DNA from: Bacteroidota bacterium
Lineage (GTDB): Bacteria; Bacteroidota; Bacteroidia; Bacteroidales; B39-G9
Direction of reading: 5' to 3'
Assembly (NCBI GenBank): GCA_030592465.1
Contig: JAUVJB010000057.1
Coordinates: forward strand, 1 to 13,787
DNA length: 13,787 nucleotides
Part shown: positions 7,232 through 13,674 of the stretch, one piece after another
Numbering within the stretch: position 1 is the stretch's first letter
Layout of the letters: every line of letters starts with the position of its first letter
Made by a program: the position numbers and the translations under genes
The notes under the pieces: generated by a model
The model's database searches: none
The model's input: the letters and a program-made list of their open reading frames with translations, nothing else
Told to the model about the DNA's origin: nothing

Positions 7232-8039
7232 CCTTCCTGTTTTTTGATAGTAGTCGTAATAAAATAAAGAAAATTAAACAAACAGCAATAAATATTATTG
7301 ATACGGGGCGTGCATATTTCAGACCAAAGGCACCAAAACGCTCATAAATTAATACAGGTGTTATCATTGGGTGATATGCAACAATAATTACGGCACCAAA
7401 TTCACTCATTCCGCGAGCAAACATCATTATTAAACCTGAAATAATGTTTCGCCATGCAAGAGGTAACGAAATAGTGAGAAACACTCTGATAGGTGAAGCT
7501 CCAAGATTTAAAGCAGCTTTTTCAAGTCTTACGGGAACTGATGAGAAACCATCGCGGGCAGCGTTTAATAAAAATGGAATACTTACAAATGCCATTGCAA
7601 GAGAAATACCTATTGGATGACCTATGAGATTTAAACCAAAACATGAGGCTGTCTTACCAATTACTGAATCTCGTGAGATAAACCCTAAAATAGCAATACC
7701 TGCTGCCGAATGTGGTATTACAACAGGAATATCAATTATGCCTATTATCAATCGTTTTAAATAGAAGTTTTTTCTGGCAAGTAAATAAGATAGAGGAATT
7801 GCAAAAATTGAAAAAACAATTGTAGCTCCCATTGATGTAAATAGAGTTAGCCAAATACTGTTTTGTACTTCTGTGTCTTTGGTGGTTTCAAAAATCTCAT
7901 TTGGTGAGCTTGCTATCAACATGCTGAAAAGAGGACCAACTATAAATAATAGTACCAGCCCCCCGAGAACAGCAAATATAAGATTTACAGGTTCGATTTT
8001 TTTCATCTGTTTGTTTATAACCAAAGTTTTTTTAGACAT
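7224..8039 (-). CDS. wtpB: Molybdate/tungstate ABC transporter permease WtpB
   Basis: A 271-residue inner-membrane permease of the ModB/WtpB type. Hydrophobic stretches at about residues 20-42, 63-88, 97-120, 138-160, 196-222 and 245-263 suggest five or six membrane helices. The cytoplasmic coupling loop with the EAA motif is clear (EKAALNLGASPIRVF, residues 173-187, followed by LPLAWRNIISG). It forms the oxyanion channel together with WtpC, whose start overlaps its stop, and takes substrate from WtpA. WtpA is not next to it but lies upstream of the TonB receptor. The 199-base gap upstream contains three hairpins. An in-frame ATG at codon 12 is a possible alternative start. Confidence 0.92.
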   Translation of the reverse strand: MSKKTLVINKQMKKIEPVNLIFAVLGGLVLLFIVGPLFSMLIASSPNEIFETTKDTEVQNSIWLTLFTSMGATIVFSIFAIPLSYLLARKNFYLKRLIIGIIDIPVVIPHSAAGIAILGFISRDSVIGKTASCFGLNLIGHPIGISLAMAFVSIPFLLNAARDGFSSVPVRLEKAALNLGASPIRVFLTISLPLAWRNIISGLIMMFARGMSEFGAVIIVAYHPMITPVLIYERFGAFGLKYARPVSIIFIAVCLIFFILLRLLSKNRKDA

Positions 8040-8046
8040 TTCATAG

Positions 8047-8084
8047 TCCGCCAGCCGGAGGACACGTGTCTGACTACTGGCGGA
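8047..8084. repeat. Nested intergenic hairpin upstream of wtpB
   Basis: Outer arms TCCGCCAG and CTGGCGGA pair perfectly. The 22-base loop itself contains the perfect palindrome GACACGTGTC (8061-8070). It is notably GC-rich against the AT-rich surroundings and lies only 8 bases upstream of the wtpB ATG on the transcribed strand. Confidence 0.85.
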
Positions 8085-8128
8085 TAAAATCTTCTAAAAG
8101 TACAAATAAAAAAATGTTTTTACCAGCT

Positions 8129-8151
8129 CTTTCGGATTTGTAATCCGAAAG
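8129..8151. repeat. Perfect 10-base stem-loop with TGT loop
   Basis: CTTTCGGATT and AATCCGAAAG pair exactly around TGT. It shares the central ATTTGTAATCC with the next hairpin at 8165-8201, so the two appear related. Confidence 0.85.
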
Positions 8152-8164
8152 TTAAAATAAACCT

Positions 8165-8201
8165 CTTCGTTCTTTCAAATTTGTAATCCTAAAGAGCGAA
8201 G
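8165..8201. repeat. Second related stem-loop in the same gap
   Basis: CTTCGTTCTTT and AAAGAGCGAAG pair over 11 positions with one G-T pair. The centre carries AATTTGTAATCCT, a decayed version of the core of the 8129-8151 hairpin. An AACTTTAA-type short repeat follows at 8211-8230, resembling that at 13243-13281. Confidence 0.75.
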
Positions 8202-8238
8202 TCCAGTAATTCAAACTTTAAACTTTAAACTTGAATCC

Positions 8239-8985
8239 CTAATACTTAATTGTTTTAAAATGTATTTCACTTAAAGCTTTTATAGCTCTATCAGACAATA
8301 AATCACCACTAGGGAATAATGAGAAACGACCGGCTTTTTCATAATTATTTTTGTCAATTAATAGAACTTCAGACTGGTCGTTACGGTTCATTACTTCGCT
8401 AAATGTGAAAGCTGCTCTATAACCGTCTTTTGCAGCTACAACAAACATTCCGTTTTGTAAGTTGCTTTTATTTATCTCAAAATTATTTTTTAAGATGTTT
8501 TTTAATTCACAGCCTATAAAATCGCTGGTGCTGTGAATACCTCTGCCTCTACCGTAAAATACTGTTGAATAAGTTTCTTGTTTTACATCTTTTGGTAATT
8601 GAGTTAATGTTTCAATCAAATTATTTTGCTTATAAATTTTTAAGTCTTTTGAAAAAAGTGGTTTTAGATTTTTTTGAATTTTAAATTTATCATCAAGACT
8701 TTTAACAATAATCTTAGTTGGATTTGAAATATTTCTTTCTGTAATAAGGTCAGTTCCGACAATTAATTTTGTTTCAGTAGGTAAAGGCCATAAATCTTTA
8801 CTTTTTGAAGGCACAATGTGCATAACTTTAGTAGCAATAATTATCTGATATCGATTGGCAGGATAATAAAGCTCACCCCAGCTTAGCAAAACAGATTCTC
8901 CCTTGTCGTTTGAAATTTCAACATAAAGGTCAACTATTGGCGGGAATTTTTTTTGATTTGCTTTTTGAAGGATTCTTTCATTCAA
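8239..8985 (-). CDS. 3' fragment: sulfite-oxidase-fold domains, 248 residues from TTG
   Basis: This is the downstream part as an open frame from TTG 8985. It holds most of domain 1 (VDLYVEISNDKGESVLLSWGEL, then TKLIVGTDLITERNISNPTKI) and all of domain 2 (from about residue 115 to 243). The TTG is an unlikely real start: no ribosome binding site is seen, and the family-like sequence continues upstream for 37 codons to the TAA. It has no signal peptide alone, so it would be stranded in the cytoplasm if made separately. Confidence 0.5.
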   Translation of the reverse strand: MNERILQKANQKKFPPIVDLYVEISNDKGESVLLSWGELYYPANRYQIIIATKVMHIVPSKSKDLWPLPTETKLIVGTDLITERNISNPTKIIVKSLDDKFKIQKNLKPLFSKDLKIYKQNNLIETLTQLPKDVKQETYSTVFYGRGRGIHSTSDFIGCELKNILKNNFEINKSNLQNGMFVVAAKDGYRAAFTFSEVMNRNDQSEVLLIDKNNYEKAGRFSLFPSGDLLSDRAIKALSEIHFKTIKY

Positions 8986-9096
8986 AATGTCATAAATTGA
9001 ATATCCATTGTAACGATATGCTCCAATAAATGATACTTTATTATCTTTTAGTTCAGTCTCTTTAACTATTACTGAACGTAAAGGTAATTTTGAAAA

Positions 9097-9309
9097 TTAT
9101 ACTTTACCAGGGTTTGAGATTTCGCCTAATACTTCAATGTCATTACCAATTAAATCATGAGTTATTTCATTATCGTAAAAATCATTTGTAGCATCATTAG
9201 TATCAGCTTTAAATGTTGTTTCTTCTTTTGCTTTTTTTGTGTTTAAATTGTTTGTGCAAGAAGCTATGATAAAGCTAATTGCGACTGCGTAAAATAAGAT
9301 TTTTTTCAT
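9097..9309 (-). CDS. 5' fragment: lipoprotein signal and linker, 70 residues
   Basis: If the stop is real, this piece encodes a 70-residue lipoprotein. The signal peptide MKKILFYAVAISFIIASC ends in the lipobox I-A-S-C with Cys18. A Thr/Asn/Asp-rich linker follows, and the last residues (IEVLGEISNPGKV) are the opening strand of the sulfite-oxidase-like domain, cut off. By itself it is unlikely to fold into anything useful; it is best read as the front of the longer interrupted gene. It begins 17 bases after the receptor stop, consistent with translation from the same mRNA. Confidence 0.5.
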   Translation of the reverse strand: MKKILFYAVAISFIIASCTNNLNTKKAKEETTFKADTNDATNDFYDNEITHDLIGNDIEVLGEISNPGKV

Positions 9310-9326
9310 TGTTTCTGTTTTTAAAA

Positions 9327-11633
9327 TTAAAATTTATAAGATATTTGTCCGGTGATAAATCTACCAAGAGATTCGTTACCATGACTTTCAATATAAGTAT
9401 GATCTGTTAAGTTTTGAACATTTACACTAGCAGTAAATGATTTATTAAATGTTTTCCAAAATTTAATGTCAACAGATGAATAAGCATCAATTTTACTAAC
9501 ATTTTTATCATCTGTCCATTGTTTATCGTAAAAATGATATGTAATATTCGTATTTATTATTTTATTTTTCCAAGTTATACCGCCTGTTGCCTGATTTTTA
9601 GGGACATATGTTAAATATTTATCTGTTAAATCAAAATCACCGGCAGTTGTATCAAAATCTGCAATTTGAGAATTGGCAAATGTGTAATTAGCAAAAATAT
9701 TAAAGTTATCATTAATATTGTAAACAATATCTAATTCAGCCCCGGAAATATTTACTTTGCTGATATTTTGTTTTATTCTAACAGGTTTTAAGTGTCCACC
9801 CATCATTAATGAATCGCCTGTGCTAACATAATACATAAAATTATGTCCATTAGAATAGTAAACCGTAGGTGAAATTCTTATTTTATTAAGGATATGAATG
9901 TCGCTGCCAATTTCAAAATTATCAAGAGTCTCTGCTCCTAAATCAGGATTTGCTTTTTTAAAACCACCGGCAATAAATCCTGAACGGCAGAGGTCATCCA
10001 AAATTGCCGGACGAAATCCTCTTGAGTATGATATATAAGTTCTGAAATTTTTATTAAATAGGTATTGAGCTGAAATTTTAGGACTTATTGCTGACCATGT
10101 ATATTCTTGCAAATTTTCGTTTACAAGACTTGTTAATATACTGGTTGCATTAGTTCCGTCGGTTATGTAATATGAACCGGCATAAAATTTAGCAAGATCA
10201 TAACGTAATCCGGCAATAATTTTTGTTTTGTCGTTAAAAAGATTTATTTCATCTTGTATATAAAAAGCAAAAGTATTCATTTTGCCTTTGTTTGTTACAA
10301 CATCGGTTGATGTTTGATAATTATCGTTTCCGTCAACGCTTCCGTGTTTAATATCAAATCCACCGGTTATTAAATTGTTATTTCCTATTTGATGTGAAGC
10401 GTTAAAAAGAGTTCCCATATCAATACGTTTAGAGCTTACATCGTAACATTGGTATGAAATTGCACCATTTTTTATTTTTATTGATTCGTTTAATTTATAA
10501 AATGGTTCATCTCTGTAATAAGCAATAGCGTTAATTTTTGTTTTTCCCAATTCACCATTATAATTTGTGCTTCCTGAATATGTTTTGTGTTGGAAGTTGC
10601 TACCGTCTTTATCATAAATTTTAACACCTGTACCACGTTGATCGTCGTAGTAATCTAATTTTAGTTCAATATTATTAAATTTATTAAAATCATATCCTAA
10701 TTTGGTGCCGACAGCATATTCTTGTAAGTTTAATTTTATATCATTTGAATCTCTTTCACTTTCGGGAGTAGCATTATAGCCATCGCTTTGTCGATAAAAG
10801 CCGTTAACATCCCAATATAGACCGTGATTACTATCATCACCTTGTCTTCCTGAAATATTCATTTTTGTTCCAATAGTATTGTAAGTTCCATATTCAGAGC
10901 TTATTTGTCCGGCAAGTTTTTCAGTAGGTTTTTTAGATATAAAGTTGATAACGCCACCCATCGCATTGCTGCCATATAATGAAGAACCCGGTCCTTTTGT
11001 AACTTCTACTTTTGCAACTTGGTTTAAGTTCATTAAGTTCCAGTTTACCGAACCACCATCAGACTTATTAATTGGAACACCATCCATTAAAATTAAAACT
11101 CTTGATTGTTCGCTGCCACCGAGTCCTCTCATGCTTACAATTGCTTTGTGACTTAATATTCCCATTGAGCGGCTTATATAAGTTCCTGATATTGTTTTTA
11201 GTAAGTCGTCGGCACTTTCCATCGGGTTTGATTCAATTTTATTTGTTGATATCAGATAAACTCTTTGAGGTATATTTTCAATGTTTTGTTGTGTTTTAGT
11301 AGCTGTAATTACTACTTCTTTAGTTTCTATACTAGTTGCCTCTATTGAGAAATTTAAAGTATAAGTTTTATCTTCTGTAATATTTATAGTTTTACTTATT
11401 GTTTTATAACCCATAAAACTAACTTCAATATTATAAGTTCCTTGTTTTATGTTTTTAAATTTATAAAAGCCGTCTGCGTTTGTAATAGTTCCGTTATTAT
11501 TTTCAATTATTACAACATTTGCACCAGTAAGAGTTTTGTTTGTTGAAGCATCGGTTATTCTGCCTGTAATTATTTGTGAAAATGACAGAACTGGCATAAA
11601 TAATGTTAATAATAACAGTAATTTTTTTTTCAT
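9327..11633 (-). CDS. TonB-dependent outer-membrane receptor, probably for a molybdate/tungstate species
   Basis: A 768-residue outer-membrane beta-barrel importer energised by TonB. Order of parts: signal peptide (1-20, cut after LSFSQ), carboxypeptidase-regulatory-like domain (21-97, IITGRITDASTNKTLTGANV to MGYKTISK), a TonB-box-like EVVITATK (106-113), plug domain (about 118-240, with VSMRGLGG, VLILMDGVPI, VEVTKGPGSSLYGSNAMGGVINFISKK), then the barrel ending FITGQISYKF with the terminal Phe typical of barrel proteins. Sequence alone would only suggest a siderophore or vitamin type receptor. The Mo/W assignment comes from location among wtpA, wtpB and wtpC and from a ModE-type operator 36 bases before its ATG. 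It probably starts the operon receptor-lipoprotein-wtpB-wtpC. Confidence 0.85.
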   Translation of the reverse strand: MKKKLLLLLTLFMPVLSFSQIITGRITDASTNKTLTGANVVIIENNNGTITNADGFYKFKNIKQGTYNIEVSFMGYKTISKTINITEDKTYTLNFSIEATSIETKEVVITATKTQQNIENIPQRVYLISTNKIESNPMESADDLLKTISGTYISRSMGILSHKAIVSMRGLGGSEQSRVLILMDGVPINKSDGGSVNWNLMNLNQVAKVEVTKGPGSSLYGSNAMGGVINFISKKPTEKLAGQISSEYGTYNTIGTKMNISGRQGDDSNHGLYWDVNGFYRQSDGYNATPESERDSNDIKLNLQEYAVGTKLGYDFNKFNNIELKLDYYDDQRGTGVKIYDKDGSNFQHKTYSGSTNYNGELGKTKINAIAYYRDEPFYKLNESIKIKNGAISYQCYDVSSKRIDMGTLFNASHQIGNNNLITGGFDIKHGSVDGNDNYQTSTDVVTNKGKMNTFAFYIQDEINLFNDKTKIIAGLRYDLAKFYAGSYYITDGTNATSILTSLVNENLQEYTWSAISPKISAQYLFNKNFRTYISYSRGFRPAILDDLCRSGFIAGGFKKANPDLGAETLDNFEIGSDIHILNKIRISPTVYYSNGHNFMYYVSTGDSLMMGGHLKPVRIKQNISKVNISGAELDIVYNINDNFNIFANYTFANSQIADFDTTAGDFDLTDKYLTYVPKNQATGGITWKNKIINTNITYHFYDKQWTDDKNVSKIDAYSSVDIKFWKTFNKSFTASVNVQNLTDHTYIESHGNESLGRFITGQISYKF

Positions 11634-11668
11634 TTTTTTATTAATTAAAAGGTTAATTTTTTATTTTG

Positions 11669-11690
11669 GTCATGTTTTAATTTACATAAC
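11669..11690 (-). promoter_or_regulatory. ModE-type operator upstream of the TonB receptor
   Basis: On the minus strand the site reads GTTATGT-N8-ACATGAC, one mismatch from a perfect 7-8-7 inverted repeat. The same layout, GTTATGT-N8-ACATAAC, occurs before modE at 13675-13696. As I recall it, the E. coli modA operator has GTTATAT-N8-ACATAAC. The site lies just downstream of the -7 element, covering the expected transcription start, which suits repression when Mo or W is plentiful. Confidence 0.75.
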
Positions 11691-11695
11691 GCATG

Positions 11696-11703
11696 CAAAC
11701 ATA
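11696..11703 (-). promoter_or_regulatory. -7 promoter element of the TonB receptor
   Basis: On the minus strand TATGTTTG matches TAnnTTTG exactly, 63 bases before the receptor ATG. The same octamer forms the -7 box of modE. Confidence 0.55.
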
Positions 11704-11725
11704 TTCTTTAAATTTTTTATTTAAT

Positions 11726-11739
11726 ATGATAAATATCAT
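11726..11739. promoter_or_regulatory. ATGATA-AA-TATCAT palindrome in the -33 region of the receptor promoter
   Basis: A perfect six-base inverted repeat with two-base centre, 22 bases upstream of the -7 box, so it covers the -33 region. It could be a second regulator's site, but it is AT-rich and may be chance. Confidence 0.3.
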
Positions 11740-11805
11740 TAAATTATTTCTTTTGGGGGAAAGATGAAATTAAAAATTTTATTATTTTTATTATAATATT
11801 TAGAG

Positions 11806-11836
11806 GTAGAGACAAGACAATACGCCTTGTCTCTAC
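11806..11836. repeat. GTAGAGACAAG/CTTGTCTCTAC stem-loop
   Basis: Eleven-base perfect arms with a nine-base loop, 35 bases beyond the wtpA stop. The arm sequence is of a kind I recognise as a common dispersed intergenic hairpin in Bacteroidota and some cyanobacteria. It may protect or end the wtpA transcript, but no U-run follows on the minus strand. Confidence 0.75.
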
Positions 11837-11871
11837 AATTTATTTCCTAAATTTTAGTTTGGTTAATCACA

Positions 11872-12864
11872 TTATTTTTTTGCAAAATGTTTAAATTCTT
11901 TAGGTATTTTGTTGTAAGTACTTGTGTATGAAGGAATAACAGATGGTTGCCCATTTTCTTCCATAATTTTTATTCCTTTATCTTTACTTAATAAGAATTT
12001 AGCAAACGCCTCTGCAGCAGGTTTATTATTTGCATTTTTTAAAATTGTTACCCCATATACCATTGCTTCACCTTGATGTTTTATTTTTTCACCCGGAGTT
12101 TTTCCGTTTATTTCAACAGAAACAGTTGAATAATATTTGCCTAATTCAGGATTTTTAAGATTAATAGAATCGGGTAAAATTAAAAATCTTAAATGGTGCT
12201 GCTCAGCTACTGAGCGATAAAGATAAATGTAATCAATTGCATTAGCTTCGAGTAAACTTATCAAATCAACTTCTTTAGGTCGCATGTAGTTAAGGTCTTT
12301 TTTCAACAGTTTCTCAACAAGTCCGGTTTCTTTGTAATATTTTTCGGCAAGCTTTGAAGTTAATACGGCACGATACCCGCAAGGGTCGGAGTTAGGGTCT
12401 GATCTTCCATAAAAAACATCTTTTTTTAATAAAATTTTATACCAATTATCTTTGTTAATTTCATTTGCATAATGCGATTTTTCATTATATACAATTGCCA
12501 TCTCATTACTTGCAAATTTTATGTTCCAATCAGCATAATCAGGTATTAGCATGTTATCAATTACTTTGTAATCGGCTGATGCCATAATATCGCAATCTTG
12601 TTTTAAATCAATAATTTTGCGTGCACACTTAACGCTCCCTGCCGGTTCTAAAACAACTTTTATATTTGGATATTCTTTGTTAAATTCTGTAGTAATTTCT
12701 TTAAAAGGAACTGATAAACTTCCTGCATGAAAAATTACTAATTTACCTGAAGGAGTATTGTCTTCTTTTTTTGCTTTATTATTTGTGTTATTACACGAAA
12801 CAGACAATGTTAATACAAGTATTATAAAAATTATTTGTTTCGATTTTTTTAAAATTTGGTTCAT
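11872..12864 (-). CDS. wtpA: Tungstate/molybdate-binding lipoprotein WtpA
   Basis: A 330-residue periplasmic solute-binding protein of the archaeal-type WtpA/ModA group that captures molybdate or tungstate for WtpBC. The signal peptide ends near LTLSVSC with Cys24 as probable lipid anchor (Ser at -3 is slightly off consensus). Family blocks are KLVIFHAGSLSVPF (41-54), EPAGSV (73-78), CDIMASADYKVIDNML (91-106), YGRSDPNSDPCGYR (152-165) and YLYRSVAEQHHL (214-225). In the Archaeoglobus protein, Asp153 and Glu218 complete octahedral coordination of the metal; here Asp156 and Glu221 have the same 65-residue spacing. Mo versus W preference cannot be decided. It is separated from wtpBC by the receptor and lipoprotein genes. 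No ModE-like site is visible directly upstream. Confidence 0.93.
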   Translation of the reverse strand: MNQILKKSKQIIFIILVLTLSVSCNNTNNKAKKEDNTPSGKLVIFHAGSLSVPFKEITTEFNKEYPNIKVVLEPAGSVKCARKIIDLKQDCDIMASADYKVIDNMLIPDYADWNIKFASNEMAIVYNEKSHYANEINKDNWYKILLKKDVFYGRSDPNSDPCGYRAVLTSKLAEKYYKETGLVEKLLKKDLNYMRPKEVDLISLLEANAIDYIYLYRSVAEQHHLRFLILPDSINLKNPELGKYYSTVSVEINGKTPGEKIKHQGEAMVYGVTILKNANNKPAAEAFAKFLLSKDKGIKIMEENGQPSVIPSYTSTYNKIPKEFKHFAKK

Positions 12865-12899
12865 GATTTTGTATTTTTTTATTCGATTGATAGATAATT

Positions 12900-12925
12900 A
12901 TTTATCCCCAGTACTCGGGATAAAT
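12900..12925. repeat. ATTTATCCC/GGGATAAAT stem, dispersed element
   Basis: Nine-base perfect arms flank a C-C mismatch and the palindrome AGTACT. Its reverse complement matches 5934-5959 at 21 of 26 positions by eye, so it belongs to a dispersed family. Confidence 0.7.
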
Positions 12926-12953
12926 CTTTGATAGTCATTTGTTTCAACGCCTG

Positions 12954-12985
12954 CCCTGTGAAATGCGAAGCAATATTTCATAGGG
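12954..12985. repeat. CCCTGTGAAAT/ATTTCATAGGG stem-loop
   Basis: Eleven-position stem with one G-T pair and a ten-base loop. It is flanked by two copies of GTCATTTGTTTCA (12934-12946 and 12985-12997). Confidence 0.7.
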
Positions 12986-13046
12986 TCATTTGTTTCACGT
13001 CATTTGGCTTTGCTGTCATTTGGCTTTGCTGTCATTTGGCTTCACG
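12985..13046 (-). repeat. 16-base GTCATTTGGCTTTGCT tandem array, part of composite element copy 2
   Basis: Three tandem 16-base units (12999-13014, 13015-13030, 13031-13046; the last ends CACG) follow a 14-base variant at 12985-12998. The first two full units are identical. With the 10-base array at 13075-13190 it forms an inverted counterpart of the element at 557-655. Confidence 0.85.
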
Positions 13047-13074
13047 ATTATTAATAACTATTTAATAACAATTT

Positions 13075-13190
13075 AATGACTATCAATGACTACTAATGAC
13101 TATCAATGACTACTAATGACTATCAATGACTACTAATGACTATCAATGACTACTAATGACTATTAATGGCAATCAAAGACTATTAATGAC
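13075..13190 (-). repeat. Tandem array of AATGAC units with 10/20-base period
   Basis: Four perfect copies of TATCAATGACTACTAATGAC occupy 13081-13160, each made of two related 10-base halves. One half-unit before and three degenerate half-units after extend it. The spacing equals about one DNA helical turn. Nothing CRISPR-like: there are no unique spacers. Confidence 0.92.
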
Positions 13191-13197
13191 TTTGACT

Positions 13198-13223
13198 CTT
13201 CCAGGTCTTTCAGACTCTGGAAG
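13198..13223. repeat. CTTCCAGGTCT...AGACTCTGGAAG stem-loop
   Basis: CTTCCAG/CTGGAAG and GTCT/AGAC stack into an 11-base-pair stem with a single bulged T and a TTC loop. An AACTTTGA-type run follows at 13243-13281. It lies downstream of modE and could affect its transcript end. Confidence 0.75.
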
Positions 13224-13283
13224 GTCTATCAATGACAAACATTAAACCTTAAACTTTGAACTTTGAACTTTCAGCTTTCAACT

Positions 13284-13661
13284 TCACCCATTTAGTTGGT
13301 TAAAGAATTTTTTTATTGTTTTATTTATTGTAATGTCAATTTCTTTGTGAAGTTCATCGTAGGCAGCAATGAGATTTTTTCCTTCTTTAGTAAGAATTGT
13401 TGTACCTCCTTTTTGTCCACCCCGATGTTTTTCTACTAAAGGAAATTCTAATACTTCTTCAGCTTTTTTTATGTTTCCCCAAGCTTTTCTGTAACTTATT
13501 CCTATTGTGTTGACAGCTGATTGTATAGAATTGCTTTTACCTATTTCTTTTAATAGATTTATTTTTCCGTCTCCTAAAATATTCTCTTCATCTTTAGAAA
13601 CTAACCATATTTTGTATTTTAAGAAAACATTATAATATTTTTTTCCTTTTGAACCTGCCAT
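13284..13661 (-). CDS. modE: ModE-type transcriptional regulator, DNA-binding domain only
   Basis: A 125-residue cytoplasmic regulator with the ModE N-terminal winged helix-turn-helix. Residues 36-103 match the family: LLKEIGKSNSIQSAVNTIG, ISYRKAWGNIKKAE (recognition helix), FPLVEKHRGGQKGG (wing), TILTKEGKNLIAAY. The C-terminal paired Mop domains that bind molybdate in the 262-residue E. coli ModE are missing, so how it senses oxyanion is unclear. An upstream ATG at 13700 would add 13 residues, but that stretch contains the -7 box and operator and falls before the predicted transcription start, so I chose the ATG at 13661 (MAGSKGKKYY). Its own promoter carries a ModE-type site, implying autoregulation. 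The wtpA gene follows after a repeat-rich gap. Confidence 0.88.
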   Translation of the reverse strand: MAGSKGKKYYNVFLKYKIWLVSKDEENILGDGKINLLKEIGKSNSIQSAVNTIGISYRKAWGNIKKAEEVLEFPLVEKHRGGQKGGTTILTKEGKNLIAAYDELHKEIDITINKTIKKFFNQLNG

Positions 13662-13674
13662 AATTTTAAAATTC

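Larger units (their letters stand above)
8239..9309 (-). pseudogene. Two-domain sulfite-oxidase-fold lipoprotein gene interrupted by an in-frame TAA
   Basis: One reading frame of 356 codons runs from ATG 9309 to the stop at 8239, broken only by TAA at 9099-9097 (codon 71). The 37 codons between this stop and the first available start (TTG 8985) translate to protein-like sequence, FSKLPLRSVIVKETE followed later by FIGAYRYNGYSIYDIL, completing the first domain. The whole product would be a lipoprotein with two tandem domains resembling the oxidoreductase molybdopterin-binding (sulfite oxidase) fold. The second shows FIGCELKNIL, AAKDGYRAAFTFSEV and LFPSGDLLSDRAIKALSEI. The usual molybdenum-ligating cysteine context is not seen, so catalysis is doubtful. 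It follows the TonB receptor by 17 bases. A Tyr codon (TAT or TAC) at the stop would restore the gene. Mutation, recoding and sequence error are all possible. Confidence 0.75.
12865..13283. other. Repeat-dense gap between modE and wtpA
   Basis: No coding sequence is seen in this 419-base gap. From wtpA outward it contains an imperfect GATA...TATC palindrome (12889-12906), an ATTTATCCC stem (12900-12925), a CCCT...AGGG stem (12954-12985), a GTCATTTGG-type array (12985-13046), a 20-base tandem array (13081-13160 plus degenerate edges), a CTTCCAG stem (13198-13223) and an AACTTTGA-type run (13243-13281). No clear TAnnTTTG box precedes wtpA, so it may depend on read-through from modE or on an unrecognised promoter. 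Confidence 0.7.

Noticed and set aside
10945..11299. Two plus-strand frames opposite the TonB receptor
   Set aside because: They are antisense to the highly conserved plug domain and have no recognisable features.
12889..12906. GATAGATAATTATTTATC as a ModE or other operator before wtpA
   Set aside because: It is an imperfect AT-rich palindrome without the GTTATGT/ACATAAC half-sites.
13075..13190. Possible CRISPR array
   Set aside because: The units are directly tandem with no unique spacers of about 30 bases, and no cas gene is present.
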